Shown here piece by piece: positions 8,492 to 16,423 of a stretch of 64,000 nt of DNA. The stretch lies in assembly GCF_009184545.1 (NCBI RefSeq), contig NZ_QJOW01000002.1, positions 434,001 through 498,000 of the forward strand, written 5' to 3'. The DNA comes from Halosegnis rubeus. GTDB taxonomy: Archaea; Halobacteriota; Halobacteria; Halobacteriales; Haloarculaceae. How positions within the stretch are numbered: the stretch's first letter is position 1; each line of letters begins with the position of its first letter. The position numbers and the translations under genes were made by a program. The notes below the pieces were generated by a model. The model saw nothing but the letters and a program-made list of their open reading frames with translations. It did not search any database and was not told the origin of the DNA.

Positions 8492-8644
8492 TTAGTCTTG
8501 TTCTACTCTGGTCCACTCACATCCGCACGCCTTGCAAGTGAACTGACGCTTCGTCACTGTCGGCTCTGACTTTGTGTGTACCCACACACTACCACTCCGC
8601 CCACACTTCGCACATGACTCGTTAGATGGGTGAGCAACCGGCAT
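8492..8644 (-). CDS. 50-residue zinc-ribbon protein (TFIIS-ribbon-like)
   Basis: The ATG at 8644 gives a compact protein of 50 residues that is almost entirely one zinc ribbon: CAKCG near residue 10 and CKACGCEW near 36. The layout C-x2-C, a central beta segment (VWVHTKSE), then F-x-C-x2-C-G-x-x-W is that of the C-terminal ribbon of archaeal TFS/eukaryotic TFIIS. The acidic Asp-Glu pair needed for RNA cleavage is absent from the hairpin. It starts a few bases after the stop of the zinc-finger gene upstream, so it probably belongs to the same transcript. It could bind RNA polymerase or simply DNA. Confidence 0.65.
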   Translation of the reverse strand: MPVAHPSNESCAKCGRSGSVWVHTKSEPTVTKRQFTCKACGCEWTRVEQD

Positions 8645-8651
8645 CAGTATC

Positions 8652-9524
8652 TTACGCTCGCTTGCGTAGTTCCTTGTGGAAGCTCCGTTCTGTCCGGTCT
8701 CCTTCCAGAACCTCAGCACCGTAGCGGTAGACCTCGATAAGCCCGCGGGCTATCTCTGGTGTCCATCCCTCAACCGCTGCTACTTGCTCCAGCCTGTCAG
8801 CCACCTCGCGAGCCTCATTTGCGGTATAGAGCGCGGACTCCCCGCGGCATGAAACCATCAGGCGCTCGCCCTCCAGTGCGGTAGTCAACCGGTGTTCTGT
8901 CACCTCCGCTCGTCCTTGTGCGAGTAGGGATTCAAACAGCGCCGGATGTGGTGGTTCGCCACGCTTCGCGGAAATCGCATTATCGACTCCGAGAAGGCCG
9001 CGGCGGACTCGGTGAGCCATCCGCGGTTCATCGTCTGCCAGCAGCGTAGCAATGAACTGATACACCCGCTGGCGAGGAATATCAGCTGAACTCTTCGTGG
9101 TCTCTTCCGTTACATCTGCCCGGTTTGGGACAACTGTGATATTGCCTTGCTCATCCAGCTCCACCTGCGGGAAGTCTGCCTCTGTGTGGTCGGCTGCCGC
9201 GTTCTCGGGGTGATTTTTTCTCCCGGCTACCTGTCCAAGATGGATGAGTACGCCATTTGCTCCTCTGAATGGCAGCGAACAGTAGGGGCACAAACGCGCC
9301 GAGTCTTCCGTCTCACGCTCTTCGGGGTAATCCATCGTTACCTCCCGCTCGCCGACTGTATCGAGGTTCTCGAAGTTGACCGAATCCGGTATCTCTCCTT
9401 GTGGACCGTGGCCGTTACCGGTCGTCTGACGAACGTGGAGATTGATGCCCCGAGCTAATGGAGTCGCATCACAGCCATCTACCGGACACCTCACAGTCCG
9501 CTCGTCGTTGCTGTGGTCCGTCAT
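8652..9524 (-). CDS. zinc-finger protein of mobile-element type
   Basis: 290 residues with two Cys/His clusters: CPVDGCDATPLARGINLHV near residue 13 and CPYCSLPFRGANGVLIHLG near 79, each followed by a further His. They resemble C2H2-like fingers. The rest is helical and carries no catalytic signature I recognise. The ATG overlaps the stop of the upstream gene by 4 bases (9521-9524), and the ribbon gene follows within 10 bases, so the three form one operon. DNA binding is the likely activity. Similar multi-finger proteins occur on haloarchaeal plasmids and proviruses; no precise function is known to me. Confidence 0.7.
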   Translation of the reverse strand: MTDHSNDERTVRCPVDGCDATPLARGINLHVRQTTGNGHGPQGEIPDSVNFENLDTVGEREVTMDYPEERETEDSARLCPYCSLPFRGANGVLIHLGQVAGRKNHPENAAADHTEADFPQVELDEQGNITVVPNRADVTEETTKSSADIPRQRVYQFIATLLADDEPRMAHRVRRGLLGVDNAISAKRGEPPHPALFESLLAQGRAEVTEHRLTTALEGERLMVSCRGESALYTANEAREVADRLEQVAAVEGWTPEIARGLIEVYRYGAEVLEGDRTERSFHKELRKRA

Positions 9525-9847
9525 TGGTTCCTCGCAGTGAAGCAGTCAAAACACGGCAGCTCATCGCTCTCTGGACCCGGACACCATGCTTCGTCGTTCA
9601 CGCAAGGCAGAGACGTTCCCTCTGTCTGCTTCGAGAACGCCGCCAGACCCCCTCCGGAACGTTTCAGTGGCGCGTGGGTTATCGCCTTCGTCATTACCCC
9701 CTCATCTGCGGTAGTCGGAACAGTACTCGCTGTCGTGACGGAAGATTCAGGTTCCGTCGATAGGTTAGCTTTCATTGGCGTTCTGCTATCCAGAAGGCCA
9801 CTCGTCCGGTGTTGTCGCACCGGGCGTTTTCGCGTATCACGCCCCAT
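9521..9847 (-). CDS. hypothetical protein with C-terminal cysteine cluster
   Basis: 108 residues if translated from the ATG at 9847; a second ATG at 9775 would remove an arginine-rich leader. The N-terminal two-thirds is Ser/Thr-rich and probably disordered. The last 30 residues hold four cysteines (C-x6-C-x9-C-x2-C in CVNDEAWC and CFDCF), which could bind one zinc ion. Its stop overlaps the start of the zinc-finger gene by 4 bases, which is the best evidence that it is real. I do not recognise a family. Confidence 0.5.
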   Translation of the reverse strand: MGRDTRKRPVRQHRTSGLLDSRTPMKANLSTEPESSVTTASTVPTTADEGVMTKAITHAPLKRSGGGLAAFSKQTEGTSLPCVNDEAWCPGPESDELPCFDCFTARNQ

Positions 9848-9951
9848 AGGGTGAGCGCCCTTCTACCAATAACTACGAGGTTAATGGAGTAAAGTCTTTC
9901 CCAGTAACCACAAGGTCAGAGGAACTTTCACACCGCGCACAAAGAGCGGGT

Positions 9952-10182
9952 ATGGGCCGCGAACGCGACGATTCTGGCAAATACACCAATGAGGTATCGC
10001 TTACCCGGGTTATCTCTGTATTTGAACGTGCCGAGATTCCCGTTTTAACGGCCAGCGAGGTCGCGGACAAGATTGACTGCTCACGGCCGACAGCATATAA
10101 CAAACTTGAGACACTGGTCAAACAGGGAGAAATTCAAAAAAAGAAGGTCGGGGCACGAGCGGTCGTGTATATCCGAATGTGA
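9952..10182 (+). CDS. winged-helix DNA-binding protein
   Basis: 76 residues. An HTH is evident in LTASEVADKIDCSRPTAYNK followed by KLETLVKQGEIQKKKVGARA, a typical winged-helix domain with a basic wing at the C-terminus. It is transcribed away from the small zinc-protein operon, and the roughly 100-base gap between them would suit an operator and divergent promoters. It is probably the regulator of the element's left genes. No ligand-binding domain is present. Confidence 0.8.
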   Translation: MGRERDDSGKYTNEVSLTRVISVFERAEIPVLTASEVADKIDCSRPTAYNKLETLVKQGEIQKKKVGARAVVYIRM

Positions 10183-10499
10183 GAGTAATCCACCAGCTGC
10201 TTGGCTTTCAAACCGGTTATTACACCAACTGGAACTTCCATCTGAATTATTAGTAACCCTCCGCGCGAAGATATGTCGAATTTGCCTGAATTTTGGGCTA
10301 TTCTGTTCTGACGTAGTTGAATCAAATTTTGGCGTTGTTACCACTGTTATTCTCGTCCTAAATCGTGCAATATATAAGCGAGCGTAATCATAGTGTAGTA
10401 GAGGCAGTTCTCAGATAGTCAACTTCTGGGAGCTACCGCTGTTCTGGCAATCATAGCATATGTATTGCCAGCCTCGGCTATGCCTCTCAATAATTAGTA
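10183..10499. other. AT-rich intergenic region upstream of helicase gene
   Basis: About 317 bases without a convincing gene, clearly AT-richer than the chromosome. A TATATAAG element at 10371-10378 is the strongest promoter candidate. Short open frames on either strand lack coding character. A replication or maintenance site could lie here, but I see no iterated repeats that would prove it. Confidence 0.4.
10371..10378 (+). promoter_or_regulatory. TATA-box-like element before helicase gene
   Basis: TATATAAG fits an archaeal TATA box. Transcription would start near 10400, leaving a leader of about 100 bases before the GTG at 10500, longer than usual for haloarchaea, so an additional small start or a different promoter is possible. 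Confidence 0.35.
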
Positions 10500-12467
10500 G
10501 TGGAAAATAACACCTGCACAAGCGATAGCAACGGACAGAATACGAACCAAGAAGTGACGAACAGTGGACCAACGACGGAAGAGATTCGTAACTCTCTGAA
10601 GTCAATTATTCACGAAACCATGCAGAACGGCGGAAACGCCGTAATTGAGGCACCGACATCCTCTGGAAAGACGTACACCGTTAGTACAACCAACTGGCGG
10701 GACCATCCTGAGATTGCTGGTGAACAGCCCGTTATCATGCTATCTGGAAGCAAGAAAGCCCGAGACAGTGCATTTGAACAGGGTAAAAGCTCATCTGCTG
10801 CCACAAAACGGCTGAGAGGACGTGAAGATACGTGTCCGCTTGCTTGGGGCGAGTATGACGAAGGAGAAAACAAAGTAATCGCTCCCGAGGGTATGGCCCC
10901 CTCTGCTTGGTTTGATGAGATGTGTAACACACGTGGCCATACATTCTCATTCGCGCACGGAGTATTTGAGAGAGCATATGACGGAGACCTACCCTGCTCT
11001 GAAGACGGAAAGTGTGCCTCTGCGGAACAGTGGGATGCCATCTCTCAGAAAGACGGAGAGGCTCATGATTACGATGTTCTCCATGCAACCCACATGTTCG
11101 CTCGGGTTCCCCAGCTGATTGTTGATTCTAACGTCGTCATTGACGAGTCTCCCGACTATTCAGTGAACCTCCCAAAGGGTCGGCTACGGGAGTCAGTTAC
11201 CAGCTACTTGGGTGAAATTGATGCGGACGTGAGCAGATGGGCAGATACAGTAACGCTACTCCGTCAAGGAGCACTACCTGAGGGATTCGCTGAGTCATTG
11301 GAAGACCCCGGTCGTGAGTGGTTCCGCGACGATTCAAATGCCCATGCACTCACGCCGGGAATCACCCGAGCGATAGCGACCGCCGAAGAGCGTTGTCACA
11401 ACCTGTGGGTTGGTGAGAGTGAATACTCGTATCCAGAACTAATACCGAACCGGGATACACCAGACAACAACATCACAATCAGAATTGTATTTGATGAGAA
11501 CAACGAAGTCCGGCTGCTGCAAGCGATTCCCGACTTCGAGAAGGCGCGGAGTATCATCGGGCTTGACGCATTTCCGACTATGCCACTGTGGGAGGGAAAT
11601 GTCCTGAAATCGCTTACATCGAAACAGGTGGTTGGTGATGAAGCCAAGCATCAGTGGCGTCGAAATACCCGCGAGCTACGAATCGTCCAAATTGGTGATA
11701 ACAAGAATACGTGGACAAGAAACGGATTCAATGAAGCGAAGGTGCGTGCTCTTGTTGAGGAACTACGCTGGCAGCACGGCGATGACTTTCAGACCGGAAT
11801 CACTTCGAAACGGTTCGAACCGCAATTACAAGAGATACTGACTGATGCCGATATAACAACCCCACAGACGCTTCACCTCGGTAATGAGAAGTCACTGAAT
11901 GACTTCGACTCCGAAGGGGTTGGATTGGTTGCAGGATGTATCAGCCCCAGTAGTGACCATATCAAAACGTGGTTAGCACTTCTTGACGGTGATGCAGCTC
12001 CGAAGCGAGAGTGCTTCAGCGATTATCAGGGGCAAGAGTGGCTTGGGCCGGGTTCATCAGTAGCCATGGAATTGCTAAACGATGTCCAACTCAACCACGT
12101 ATTGCAGTCCTGTGGACGGTATGCCCGTTCTCCAGAGAAGGACGACAGCGGCGCTACTGTCTATGTTCTATCCAATGTCCTTCCAGCTGAATGGACTGAC
12201 AAGAGCGTAGATGACGTTACTGTGCTTGGAAAGAAACAAAGAGATATTCTCGAATATCTGCGTCTCAACGAGAAAGTAGCTCCCTCCAGTATCGAGCAAC
12301 AGCTCGACGTTACCAGAAAATACGTACATGATACTTTGAATAAATACACAGACTATCCGTGGTTCAAAATGGAAGAGACAGAGGGTCACAATGAGCCGAA
12401 CTTGTACTCTACCGAACGGTGTCCGTCAGGGATTTTGGATATATCAGATACCCAAGGTGTGAACTGA
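10500..12467 (+). CDS. DinG/XPD-like SF2 helicase with putative Fe-S cysteines
   Basis: 655 residues from a GTG. Walker A APTSSGKT is at 51-58 and Walker B VIDES at 213-217. Exactly four cysteines lie between them (112, 142, 166, 172), the place where XPD/DinG/Rad3 helicases hold a 4Fe-4S cluster. A histidine-containing segment DVLHATHMF just before motif II recalls the XPD pattern. In the C-terminal half, QSCGRYARS looks like helicase motif VI. The last 90 residues (KKQRDILEYLRLNEKV and on) form a predicted winged helix. It should unwind or remodel DNA during replication or maintenance of the element. Sequence is AT-rich, consistent with horizontal origin. Fe-S assignment is inference. Confidence 0.75.
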   Translation: MENNTCTSDSNGQNTNQEVTNSGPTTEEIRNSLKSIIHETMQNGGNAVIEAPTSSGKTYTVSTTNWRDHPEIAGEQPVIMLSGSKKARDSAFEQGKSSSAATKRLRGREDTCPLAWGEYDEGENKVIAPEGMAPSAWFDEMCNTRGHTFSFAHGVFERAYDGDLPCSEDGKCASAEQWDAISQKDGEAHDYDVLHATHMFARVPQLIVDSNVVIDESPDYSVNLPKGRLRESVTSYLGEIDADVSRWADTVTLLRQGALPEGFAESLEDPGREWFRDDSNAHALTPGITRAIATAEERCHNLWVGESEYSYPELIPNRDTPDNNITIRIVFDENNEVRLLQAIPDFEKARSIIGLDAFPTMPLWEGNVLKSLTSKQVVGDEAKHQWRRNTRELRIVQIGDNKNTWTRNGFNEAKVRALVEELRWQHGDDFQTGITSKRFEPQLQEILTDADITTPQTLHLGNEKSLNDFDSEGVGLVAGCISPSSDHIKTWLALLDGDAAPKRECFSDYQGQEWLGPGSSVAMELLNDVQLNHVLQSCGRYARSPEKDDSGATVYVLSNVLPAEWTDKSVDDVTVLGKKQRDILEYLRLNEKVAPSSIEQQLDVTRKYVHDTLNKYTDYPWFKMEETEGHNEPNLYSTERCPSGILDISDTQGVN

Positions 12468-12747
12468 CCTCTACTAATGTTAATATTACAGCCAATTCAC
12501 ACCCCCCCAACAACTTAGCCGAACGTTAGCCTCGATAACCCCGCCGGTTCTATTCGAAGATTGGTAATGAGAATAGACTGCAACTGCCGGGTGTCGCTCC
12601 TCGCTCGCTCCCTCCGGTCGCTCGCTGCGGTGCGATACCGGGCCAACAACCTTCTCGCAGAGACCTATTCGCCGGCCTTCTCGCGGAGACCTTTGGTCAT
12701 GTAGACAAGCGGCTCACTAATTCAATGTCTGCCTGCAATGCTTGGTC
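12468..12747. other. convergent intergenic region with two hairpins
   Basis: 280 bases between the helicase gene and the YgjP-like gene, which converge here. A perfect 7-bp stem TCTATTC/GAATAGA is at 12549-12555 and 12571-12577. A larger imperfect hairpin with arms around CCGGGTGTCGC and GCGATACCGGG spans 12587-12642. Downstream, CCTTCTCGC-GAGACCT occurs twice (about 12651-12666 and 12677-12692) as a near-perfect direct repeat. No coding sequence is seen. The hairpins probably serve as terminators or are small repeat elements. Confidence 0.5.
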
Positions 12748-13470
12748 CTATACGTCTTGTTGCGAGAAGACCAGCCGCGTACTGTTCGAGTCAAGCCACT
12801 CAGAGTGTTCCGCGTAGTCCGGGTCGTACTCTGCAACGAGCGACCAAAACGAATCGTTATGACTTGACTCCTGAAGATGAGCCAATTCGTGAATCACGAT
12901 GTAGTCTACTATCTCTGGCGGAGCCATCATCAGCCGCCAATTGAATCCAAGCGTGCCTGTCGTGGAACAGGAACCGAACTTGGTTCGCTGGTTCCGTATC
13001 TCAATTTGTTCGTACTCTACGCCCATCCGGTCAGCAAAGTGCTTCGCTCGCTGCTCAAACACTTCACGTGCTTTGCGTTGATAGAGTGTCTCAAGAGCAC
13101 GTTTGACTGAGGTCTCCTCAACATGGTGGCGGGCCAACCGTAGGGTGTCCGTAGTAACGTCTGATGACGAACGACGTTCTACCACGACCTCGCGCTCGGA
13201 GCCGAGATACGGGAACATCGCGCCCTCTTCGTGCTTCCGGTCTGGAACCTGCTCACGGTACGTATCGTACTTCTCTTTCTTCTCTATGACCCATACCGCG
13301 TTCTGTTTGAGCAGCTCCTCAGGATGCTCTTCTGCTGTCTGTGGGACAACGACCGTGACGCCGTGAATATCCACGTCAATGCGCGGTTCAGTCGCGTCAA
13401 CACTCCGTCGGAGGTCGTACTCGATGGACTGGCCCAGTAGCTCTACAGTCCGGCGTTTGGTCTCAGCCAT
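12748..13470 (-). CDS. YgjP-like (DUF45, COG1451) metallopeptidase of RM operon
   Basis: 240 residues from the ATG at 13470. The C-terminal region holds the family signature: FGSCST near 165, NWRLMMAPP near 177, then HELAHL at 194-199 with the third ligand His at 204 (SSHNDSFW). This is the SprT/WSS-related zinc peptidase fold. Its start overlaps the hsdR stop by 8 bases, so it is translated with hsdR. COG1451 genes are known to accompany type I restriction genes in many bacteria and archaea; the function there is unproven, possibly proteolytic control of HsdR or of DNA-protein complexes. A longer upstream start lies inside hsdR and is unlikely. Confidence 0.88.
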   Translation of the reverse strand: MAETKRRTVELLGQSIEYDLRRSVDATEPRIDVDIHGVTVVVPQTAEEHPEELLKQNAVWVIEKKEKYDTYREQVPDRKHEEGAMFPYLGSEREVVVERRSSSDVTTDTLRLARHHVEETSVKRALETLYQRKAREVFEQRAKHFADRMGVEYEQIEIRNQRTKFGSCSTTGTLGFNWRLMMAPPEIVDYIVIHELAHLQESSHNDSFWSLVAEYDPDYAEHSEWLDSNSTRLVFSQQDV

Positions 13471-16423
13471 TATTCTGGATGAGATAGTTCCGTACGTCGT
13501 CAACGAATCCGTCATCATCTTGGATGAGGTGGCCGAGGTCGTGCTCTACGACTAACACATCCAGCAAGATTCGTTCAATCTCCGCGATGGTCTGCTGGTT
13601 TGTCTTCCAGCCAGAGTACCCTCGGTCAACGCGGTCACGGAACTGTGTGACAACCGCCTCTGCGACTCTCTCCGCCTGCTCATCGGACTCTATCGCCTCG
13701 GCTGTCTCCTCGGTCAAGTGCGTGTAGATGGCGAACTCGGCGGCTTCCATTCCCTCGTTATCGGCTTCTCTCTCAACGTTCAACACCTCTTTCTCAATCG
13801 ATTTGAGTGCTTCAACCGCTTCGGGGTCGCCAATCTCATCGCCCTGCCACCGTTCCACTATATCAGTCACCCGCTCACTTAGCCGCTTGTACCGGGGATT
13901 CTGATTCTCGCGTGGATGGAGATGCTCGCGGGTTGCGTGCGCTATCTGTGAAGCCTTGACGCCGGGGTTATCGAGGCCTTCAGCGTCTTCGAGAATCTCC
14001 TCGCCAAGCTTGTAGGTCGGGAAGTCACGCTTAATCTCCGAAATATCAACATGCTTGTTGATTATCTCCCGCGTCTTCTCGCGCATCTCCTTCTCGGGGT
14101 CGTCGTCGCCTGAGGTCGTACGCTTGAACGCGACGTGAATCCGGCTCAGCCACTTGTAGTCTCGTTCGATACCCTCACTTACGAGTCGCCCATCGGGTGC
14201 GACGGCTTCGTAGAGATTCTGAAGCCGGCGGAAGTTCTGCTTGAACTCGCGGCGTTCCGGGTGCGTGCTGACGCGTTCAATGGCCTCGGAGGTCGCTTCT
14301 TGCGTGTCAGTCTTCGGAATCCCATCGAAAATGCCCATTACCCGCTCAACCTGCTCAACGAGGTCATTGTAGAGTTCGTCTTTGTCGCGGGCGGCGTAGG
14401 CTTTCGTCTCGGCGTCGTAGTCAAGCGCCTCGTCGATGTTCTCGAAGACGCCTTGGAAGTCCACAATCTCGCCATTCTCTTTCCCTGCAGCAGGCCGGTT
14501 CGTCCGGGCGATAGCCTGCATTAGATTGTGATTTTTGAGATTGCGGTCAAGATACATCGTCTTGAGTATCGGCGCGTCGAAGCCTGTGAGGAGCATATTG
14601 TGGACGACGAGGAGTTTCGGGTTCCCCTGCTCTTTGAACGCCTTGACGATACTGTCACGCTCCTCAGAGTCCGTATGGAACTGCTTGATGAGGTCGGAAT
14701 CGTCCTTGGTCGAAGTATAGAGAACCTCTATCTCCTCAGCTCCCCGTCGCTCGGCTAATCGTTCTCCGTACATCGCTGCCGACCGCCGGCTCGGAGTGAC
14801 AACCATGCCCTTCCACCCGTTCGGGGAAACGTGTTCGTCGTAGTGTGCGTCGATTTCCTCGGCGGCCTTCTCGACACGTGGCTCCAGCTCGGCAAGCGTC
14901 GTCGCAGTCACGCTCTCGCGGATAGCATCGCGTTTCTCGTCCGTACTCATCCCTCGAAACTCCTGCTCAAACTCCTCATCAAGCCCTGCTTCGTCAATGT
15001 CCCACTCCATCTCATGTCGGAGCGTGAAGTACACAGGGAGGATTAGGCCGTCGTCAATCCCCTGCTTGACCGAGTACCGGTGAAGGTAGTCCTCACCCTC
15101 TGGAGAGAACTCGCGGAAGGTGTTCTTGTCCTTCTCGCGTTCTCCCTCGCGGACAGGTGTGCCGGTGAACCCGAAGTGGTAGCAGTTCGGAAGTGCGGCT
15201 TCGAGTCGGCTCCCGAGGTCAGCCTCCATGAAGCGGTGCGCCTCGTCACTCATCACGACGACCTCATCATTCCCTTGTACGTCGGGGTCAACATCCTCGA
15301 ACTTCTGGATGGTCGTGAGGACAAGCTGGCTGCTTCCCTCCTCGATGAGCTGCTGGAGGTGGTCAATGCTCTCGGCCTCCGTCCACTGCTCCAGCGAGAG
15401 ATTCGCCAGCTGGTCGCGCATCTGACTGTTGAGCTTGTCCGTATCAACGATGATGAACACCTGCGGATTCCGGGCAACGTTGGGCCTCGAAAGTAGATTC
15501 TCGGCGGCATACAACATTGTGAACGACTTGCCCGACCCCTGTGTGTGCCAGATGAGTCCGCGCTTGTGGTCGGCGGTTCTCACGCGGTCAAGGATGCGAT
15601 TCACGGCGTAATACTGCATGTAACGCGGGATGATTTTCGCGTCACCACCCGCACGCCGCTCGTAGAATACGAAGTGCTTCAGCAGGTCAAGAATCGAACC
15701 GGGGTTACACAGCGCCCGGATTGCCTGCCGCATCTCGTTCTCGTCGGCAAACTCGTCAGGGGCGTCATTCCATGGCTCATAGAACTCCGTGGGTGCGCCA
15801 ACAGCACCGTAGCGAAGTTCCATCGTATCCGCGGCGACGTTGAACAGGCCGGGCACGAACAGCCGAGACACATCCTCCTCGTAGTCCTTCAGGTCGCGGA
15901 CCGCATCGTGCCAGTCGTTGTCCTGTGCGAGACTTTTCAGCTCCATCGTCACGAGCGGAATCCCGTTCACGAACAGCGTCACGTCCGGGCGGATGGTCGT
16001 CTCGCGGGCGACGGAGAACTGATTCACCGCGTGGAAGCGGTTACTCTCGGGGTTCTCGTAGTCGATGAGGTCAACGTAGATGGTGTCGGCGGTTCCGTCG
16101 GAACGTTGGACGCTGAACGATTTGCCTTTCGTGAGCAATCGGTGGAAGGCTTGATTCCCGTCCATCAGGTTCTCGGTATCGAGGTCGCGACGAAGCGAGG
16201 AGATGAATTTATCAACGTTGTCCTCGGTCACGGCCTCGTTGAGGGCGACGACCTGCTCCGCGAGCAGTTTCCAGTAGATGACCGCGTGGCTGTCGCGCTC
16301 GTAGGCGTCATCGAGAACGTTCGCACCGCGTCCGCCGTCCTGTCCGTGTGTCTCCCACCCGACGCCGTCGAGCCACGAGAGAATAGAGCGTTCGACGCCG
16401 GCTTCCGACGGGAGACTAACCAT
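13463..16423 (-). CDS. hsdR: type I restriction enzyme, R (motor/nuclease) subunit
   Basis: 986 residues. An N-terminal PD-(D/E)xK nuclease domain carries Asp147 and Glu161-Leu-Lys163. The translocase part has Walker A TQGSGKS at 294-300, DEAH at 393-396 and TGTP at 420-423, with motif VI-like IARTNRPA further on. The C-terminal helical region contacts the methylase complex. HsdR cuts unmodified foreign DNA after ATP-driven translocation, together with HsdM and HsdS. All catalytic residues I can check are present, so it looks functional. It overlaps hsdS and the YgjP gene by 8 bases each. Confidence 0.96.
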   Translation of the reverse strand: MVSLPSEAGVERSILSWLDGVGWETHGQDGGRGANVLDDAYERDSHAVIYWKLLAEQVVALNEAVTEDNVDKFISSLRRDLDTENLMDGNQAFHRLLTKGKSFSVQRSDGTADTIYVDLIDYENPESNRFHAVNQFSVARETTIRPDVTLFVNGIPLVTMELKSLAQDNDWHDAVRDLKDYEEDVSRLFVPGLFNVAADTMELRYGAVGAPTEFYEPWNDAPDEFADENEMRQAIRALCNPGSILDLLKHFVFYERRAGGDAKIIPRYMQYYAVNRILDRVRTADHKRGLIWHTQGSGKSFTMLYAAENLLSRPNVARNPQVFIIVDTDKLNSQMRDQLANLSLEQWTEAESIDHLQQLIEEGSSQLVLTTIQKFEDVDPDVQGNDEVVVMSDEAHRFMEADLGSRLEAALPNCYHFGFTGTPVREGEREKDKNTFREFSPEGEDYLHRYSVKQGIDDGLILPVYFTLRHEMEWDIDEAGLDEEFEQEFRGMSTDEKRDAIRESVTATTLAELEPRVEKAAEEIDAHYDEHVSPNGWKGMVVTPSRRSAAMYGERLAERRGAEEIEVLYTSTKDDSDLIKQFHTDSEERDSIVKAFKEQGNPKLLVVHNMLLTGFDAPILKTMYLDRNLKNHNLMQAIARTNRPAAGKENGEIVDFQGVFENIDEALDYDAETKAYAARDKDELYNDLVEQVERVMGIFDGIPKTDTQEATSEAIERVSTHPERREFKQNFRRLQNLYEAVAPDGRLVSEGIERDYKWLSRIHVAFKRTTSGDDDPEKEMREKTREIINKHVDISEIKRDFPTYKLGEEILEDAEGLDNPGVKASQIAHATREHLHPRENQNPRYKRLSERVTDIVERWQGDEIGDPEAVEALKSIEKEVLNVEREADNEGMEAAEFAIYTHLTEETAEAIESDEQAERVAEAVVTQFRDRVDRGYSGWKTNQQTIAEIERILLDVLVVEHDLGHLIQDDDGFVDDVRNYLIQNNG

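Noticed and set aside
9873-10121. Minus-strand open frame of 82 codons
   Set aside because: Overlaps the winged-helix gene, which has a clear HTH on the plus strand.
10735-11088. Minus-strand frames inside the helicase gene
   Set aside because: Cys/His-rich translations look finger-like at first but have no ordered motif and are antisense to Walker A/B-bearing sequence.
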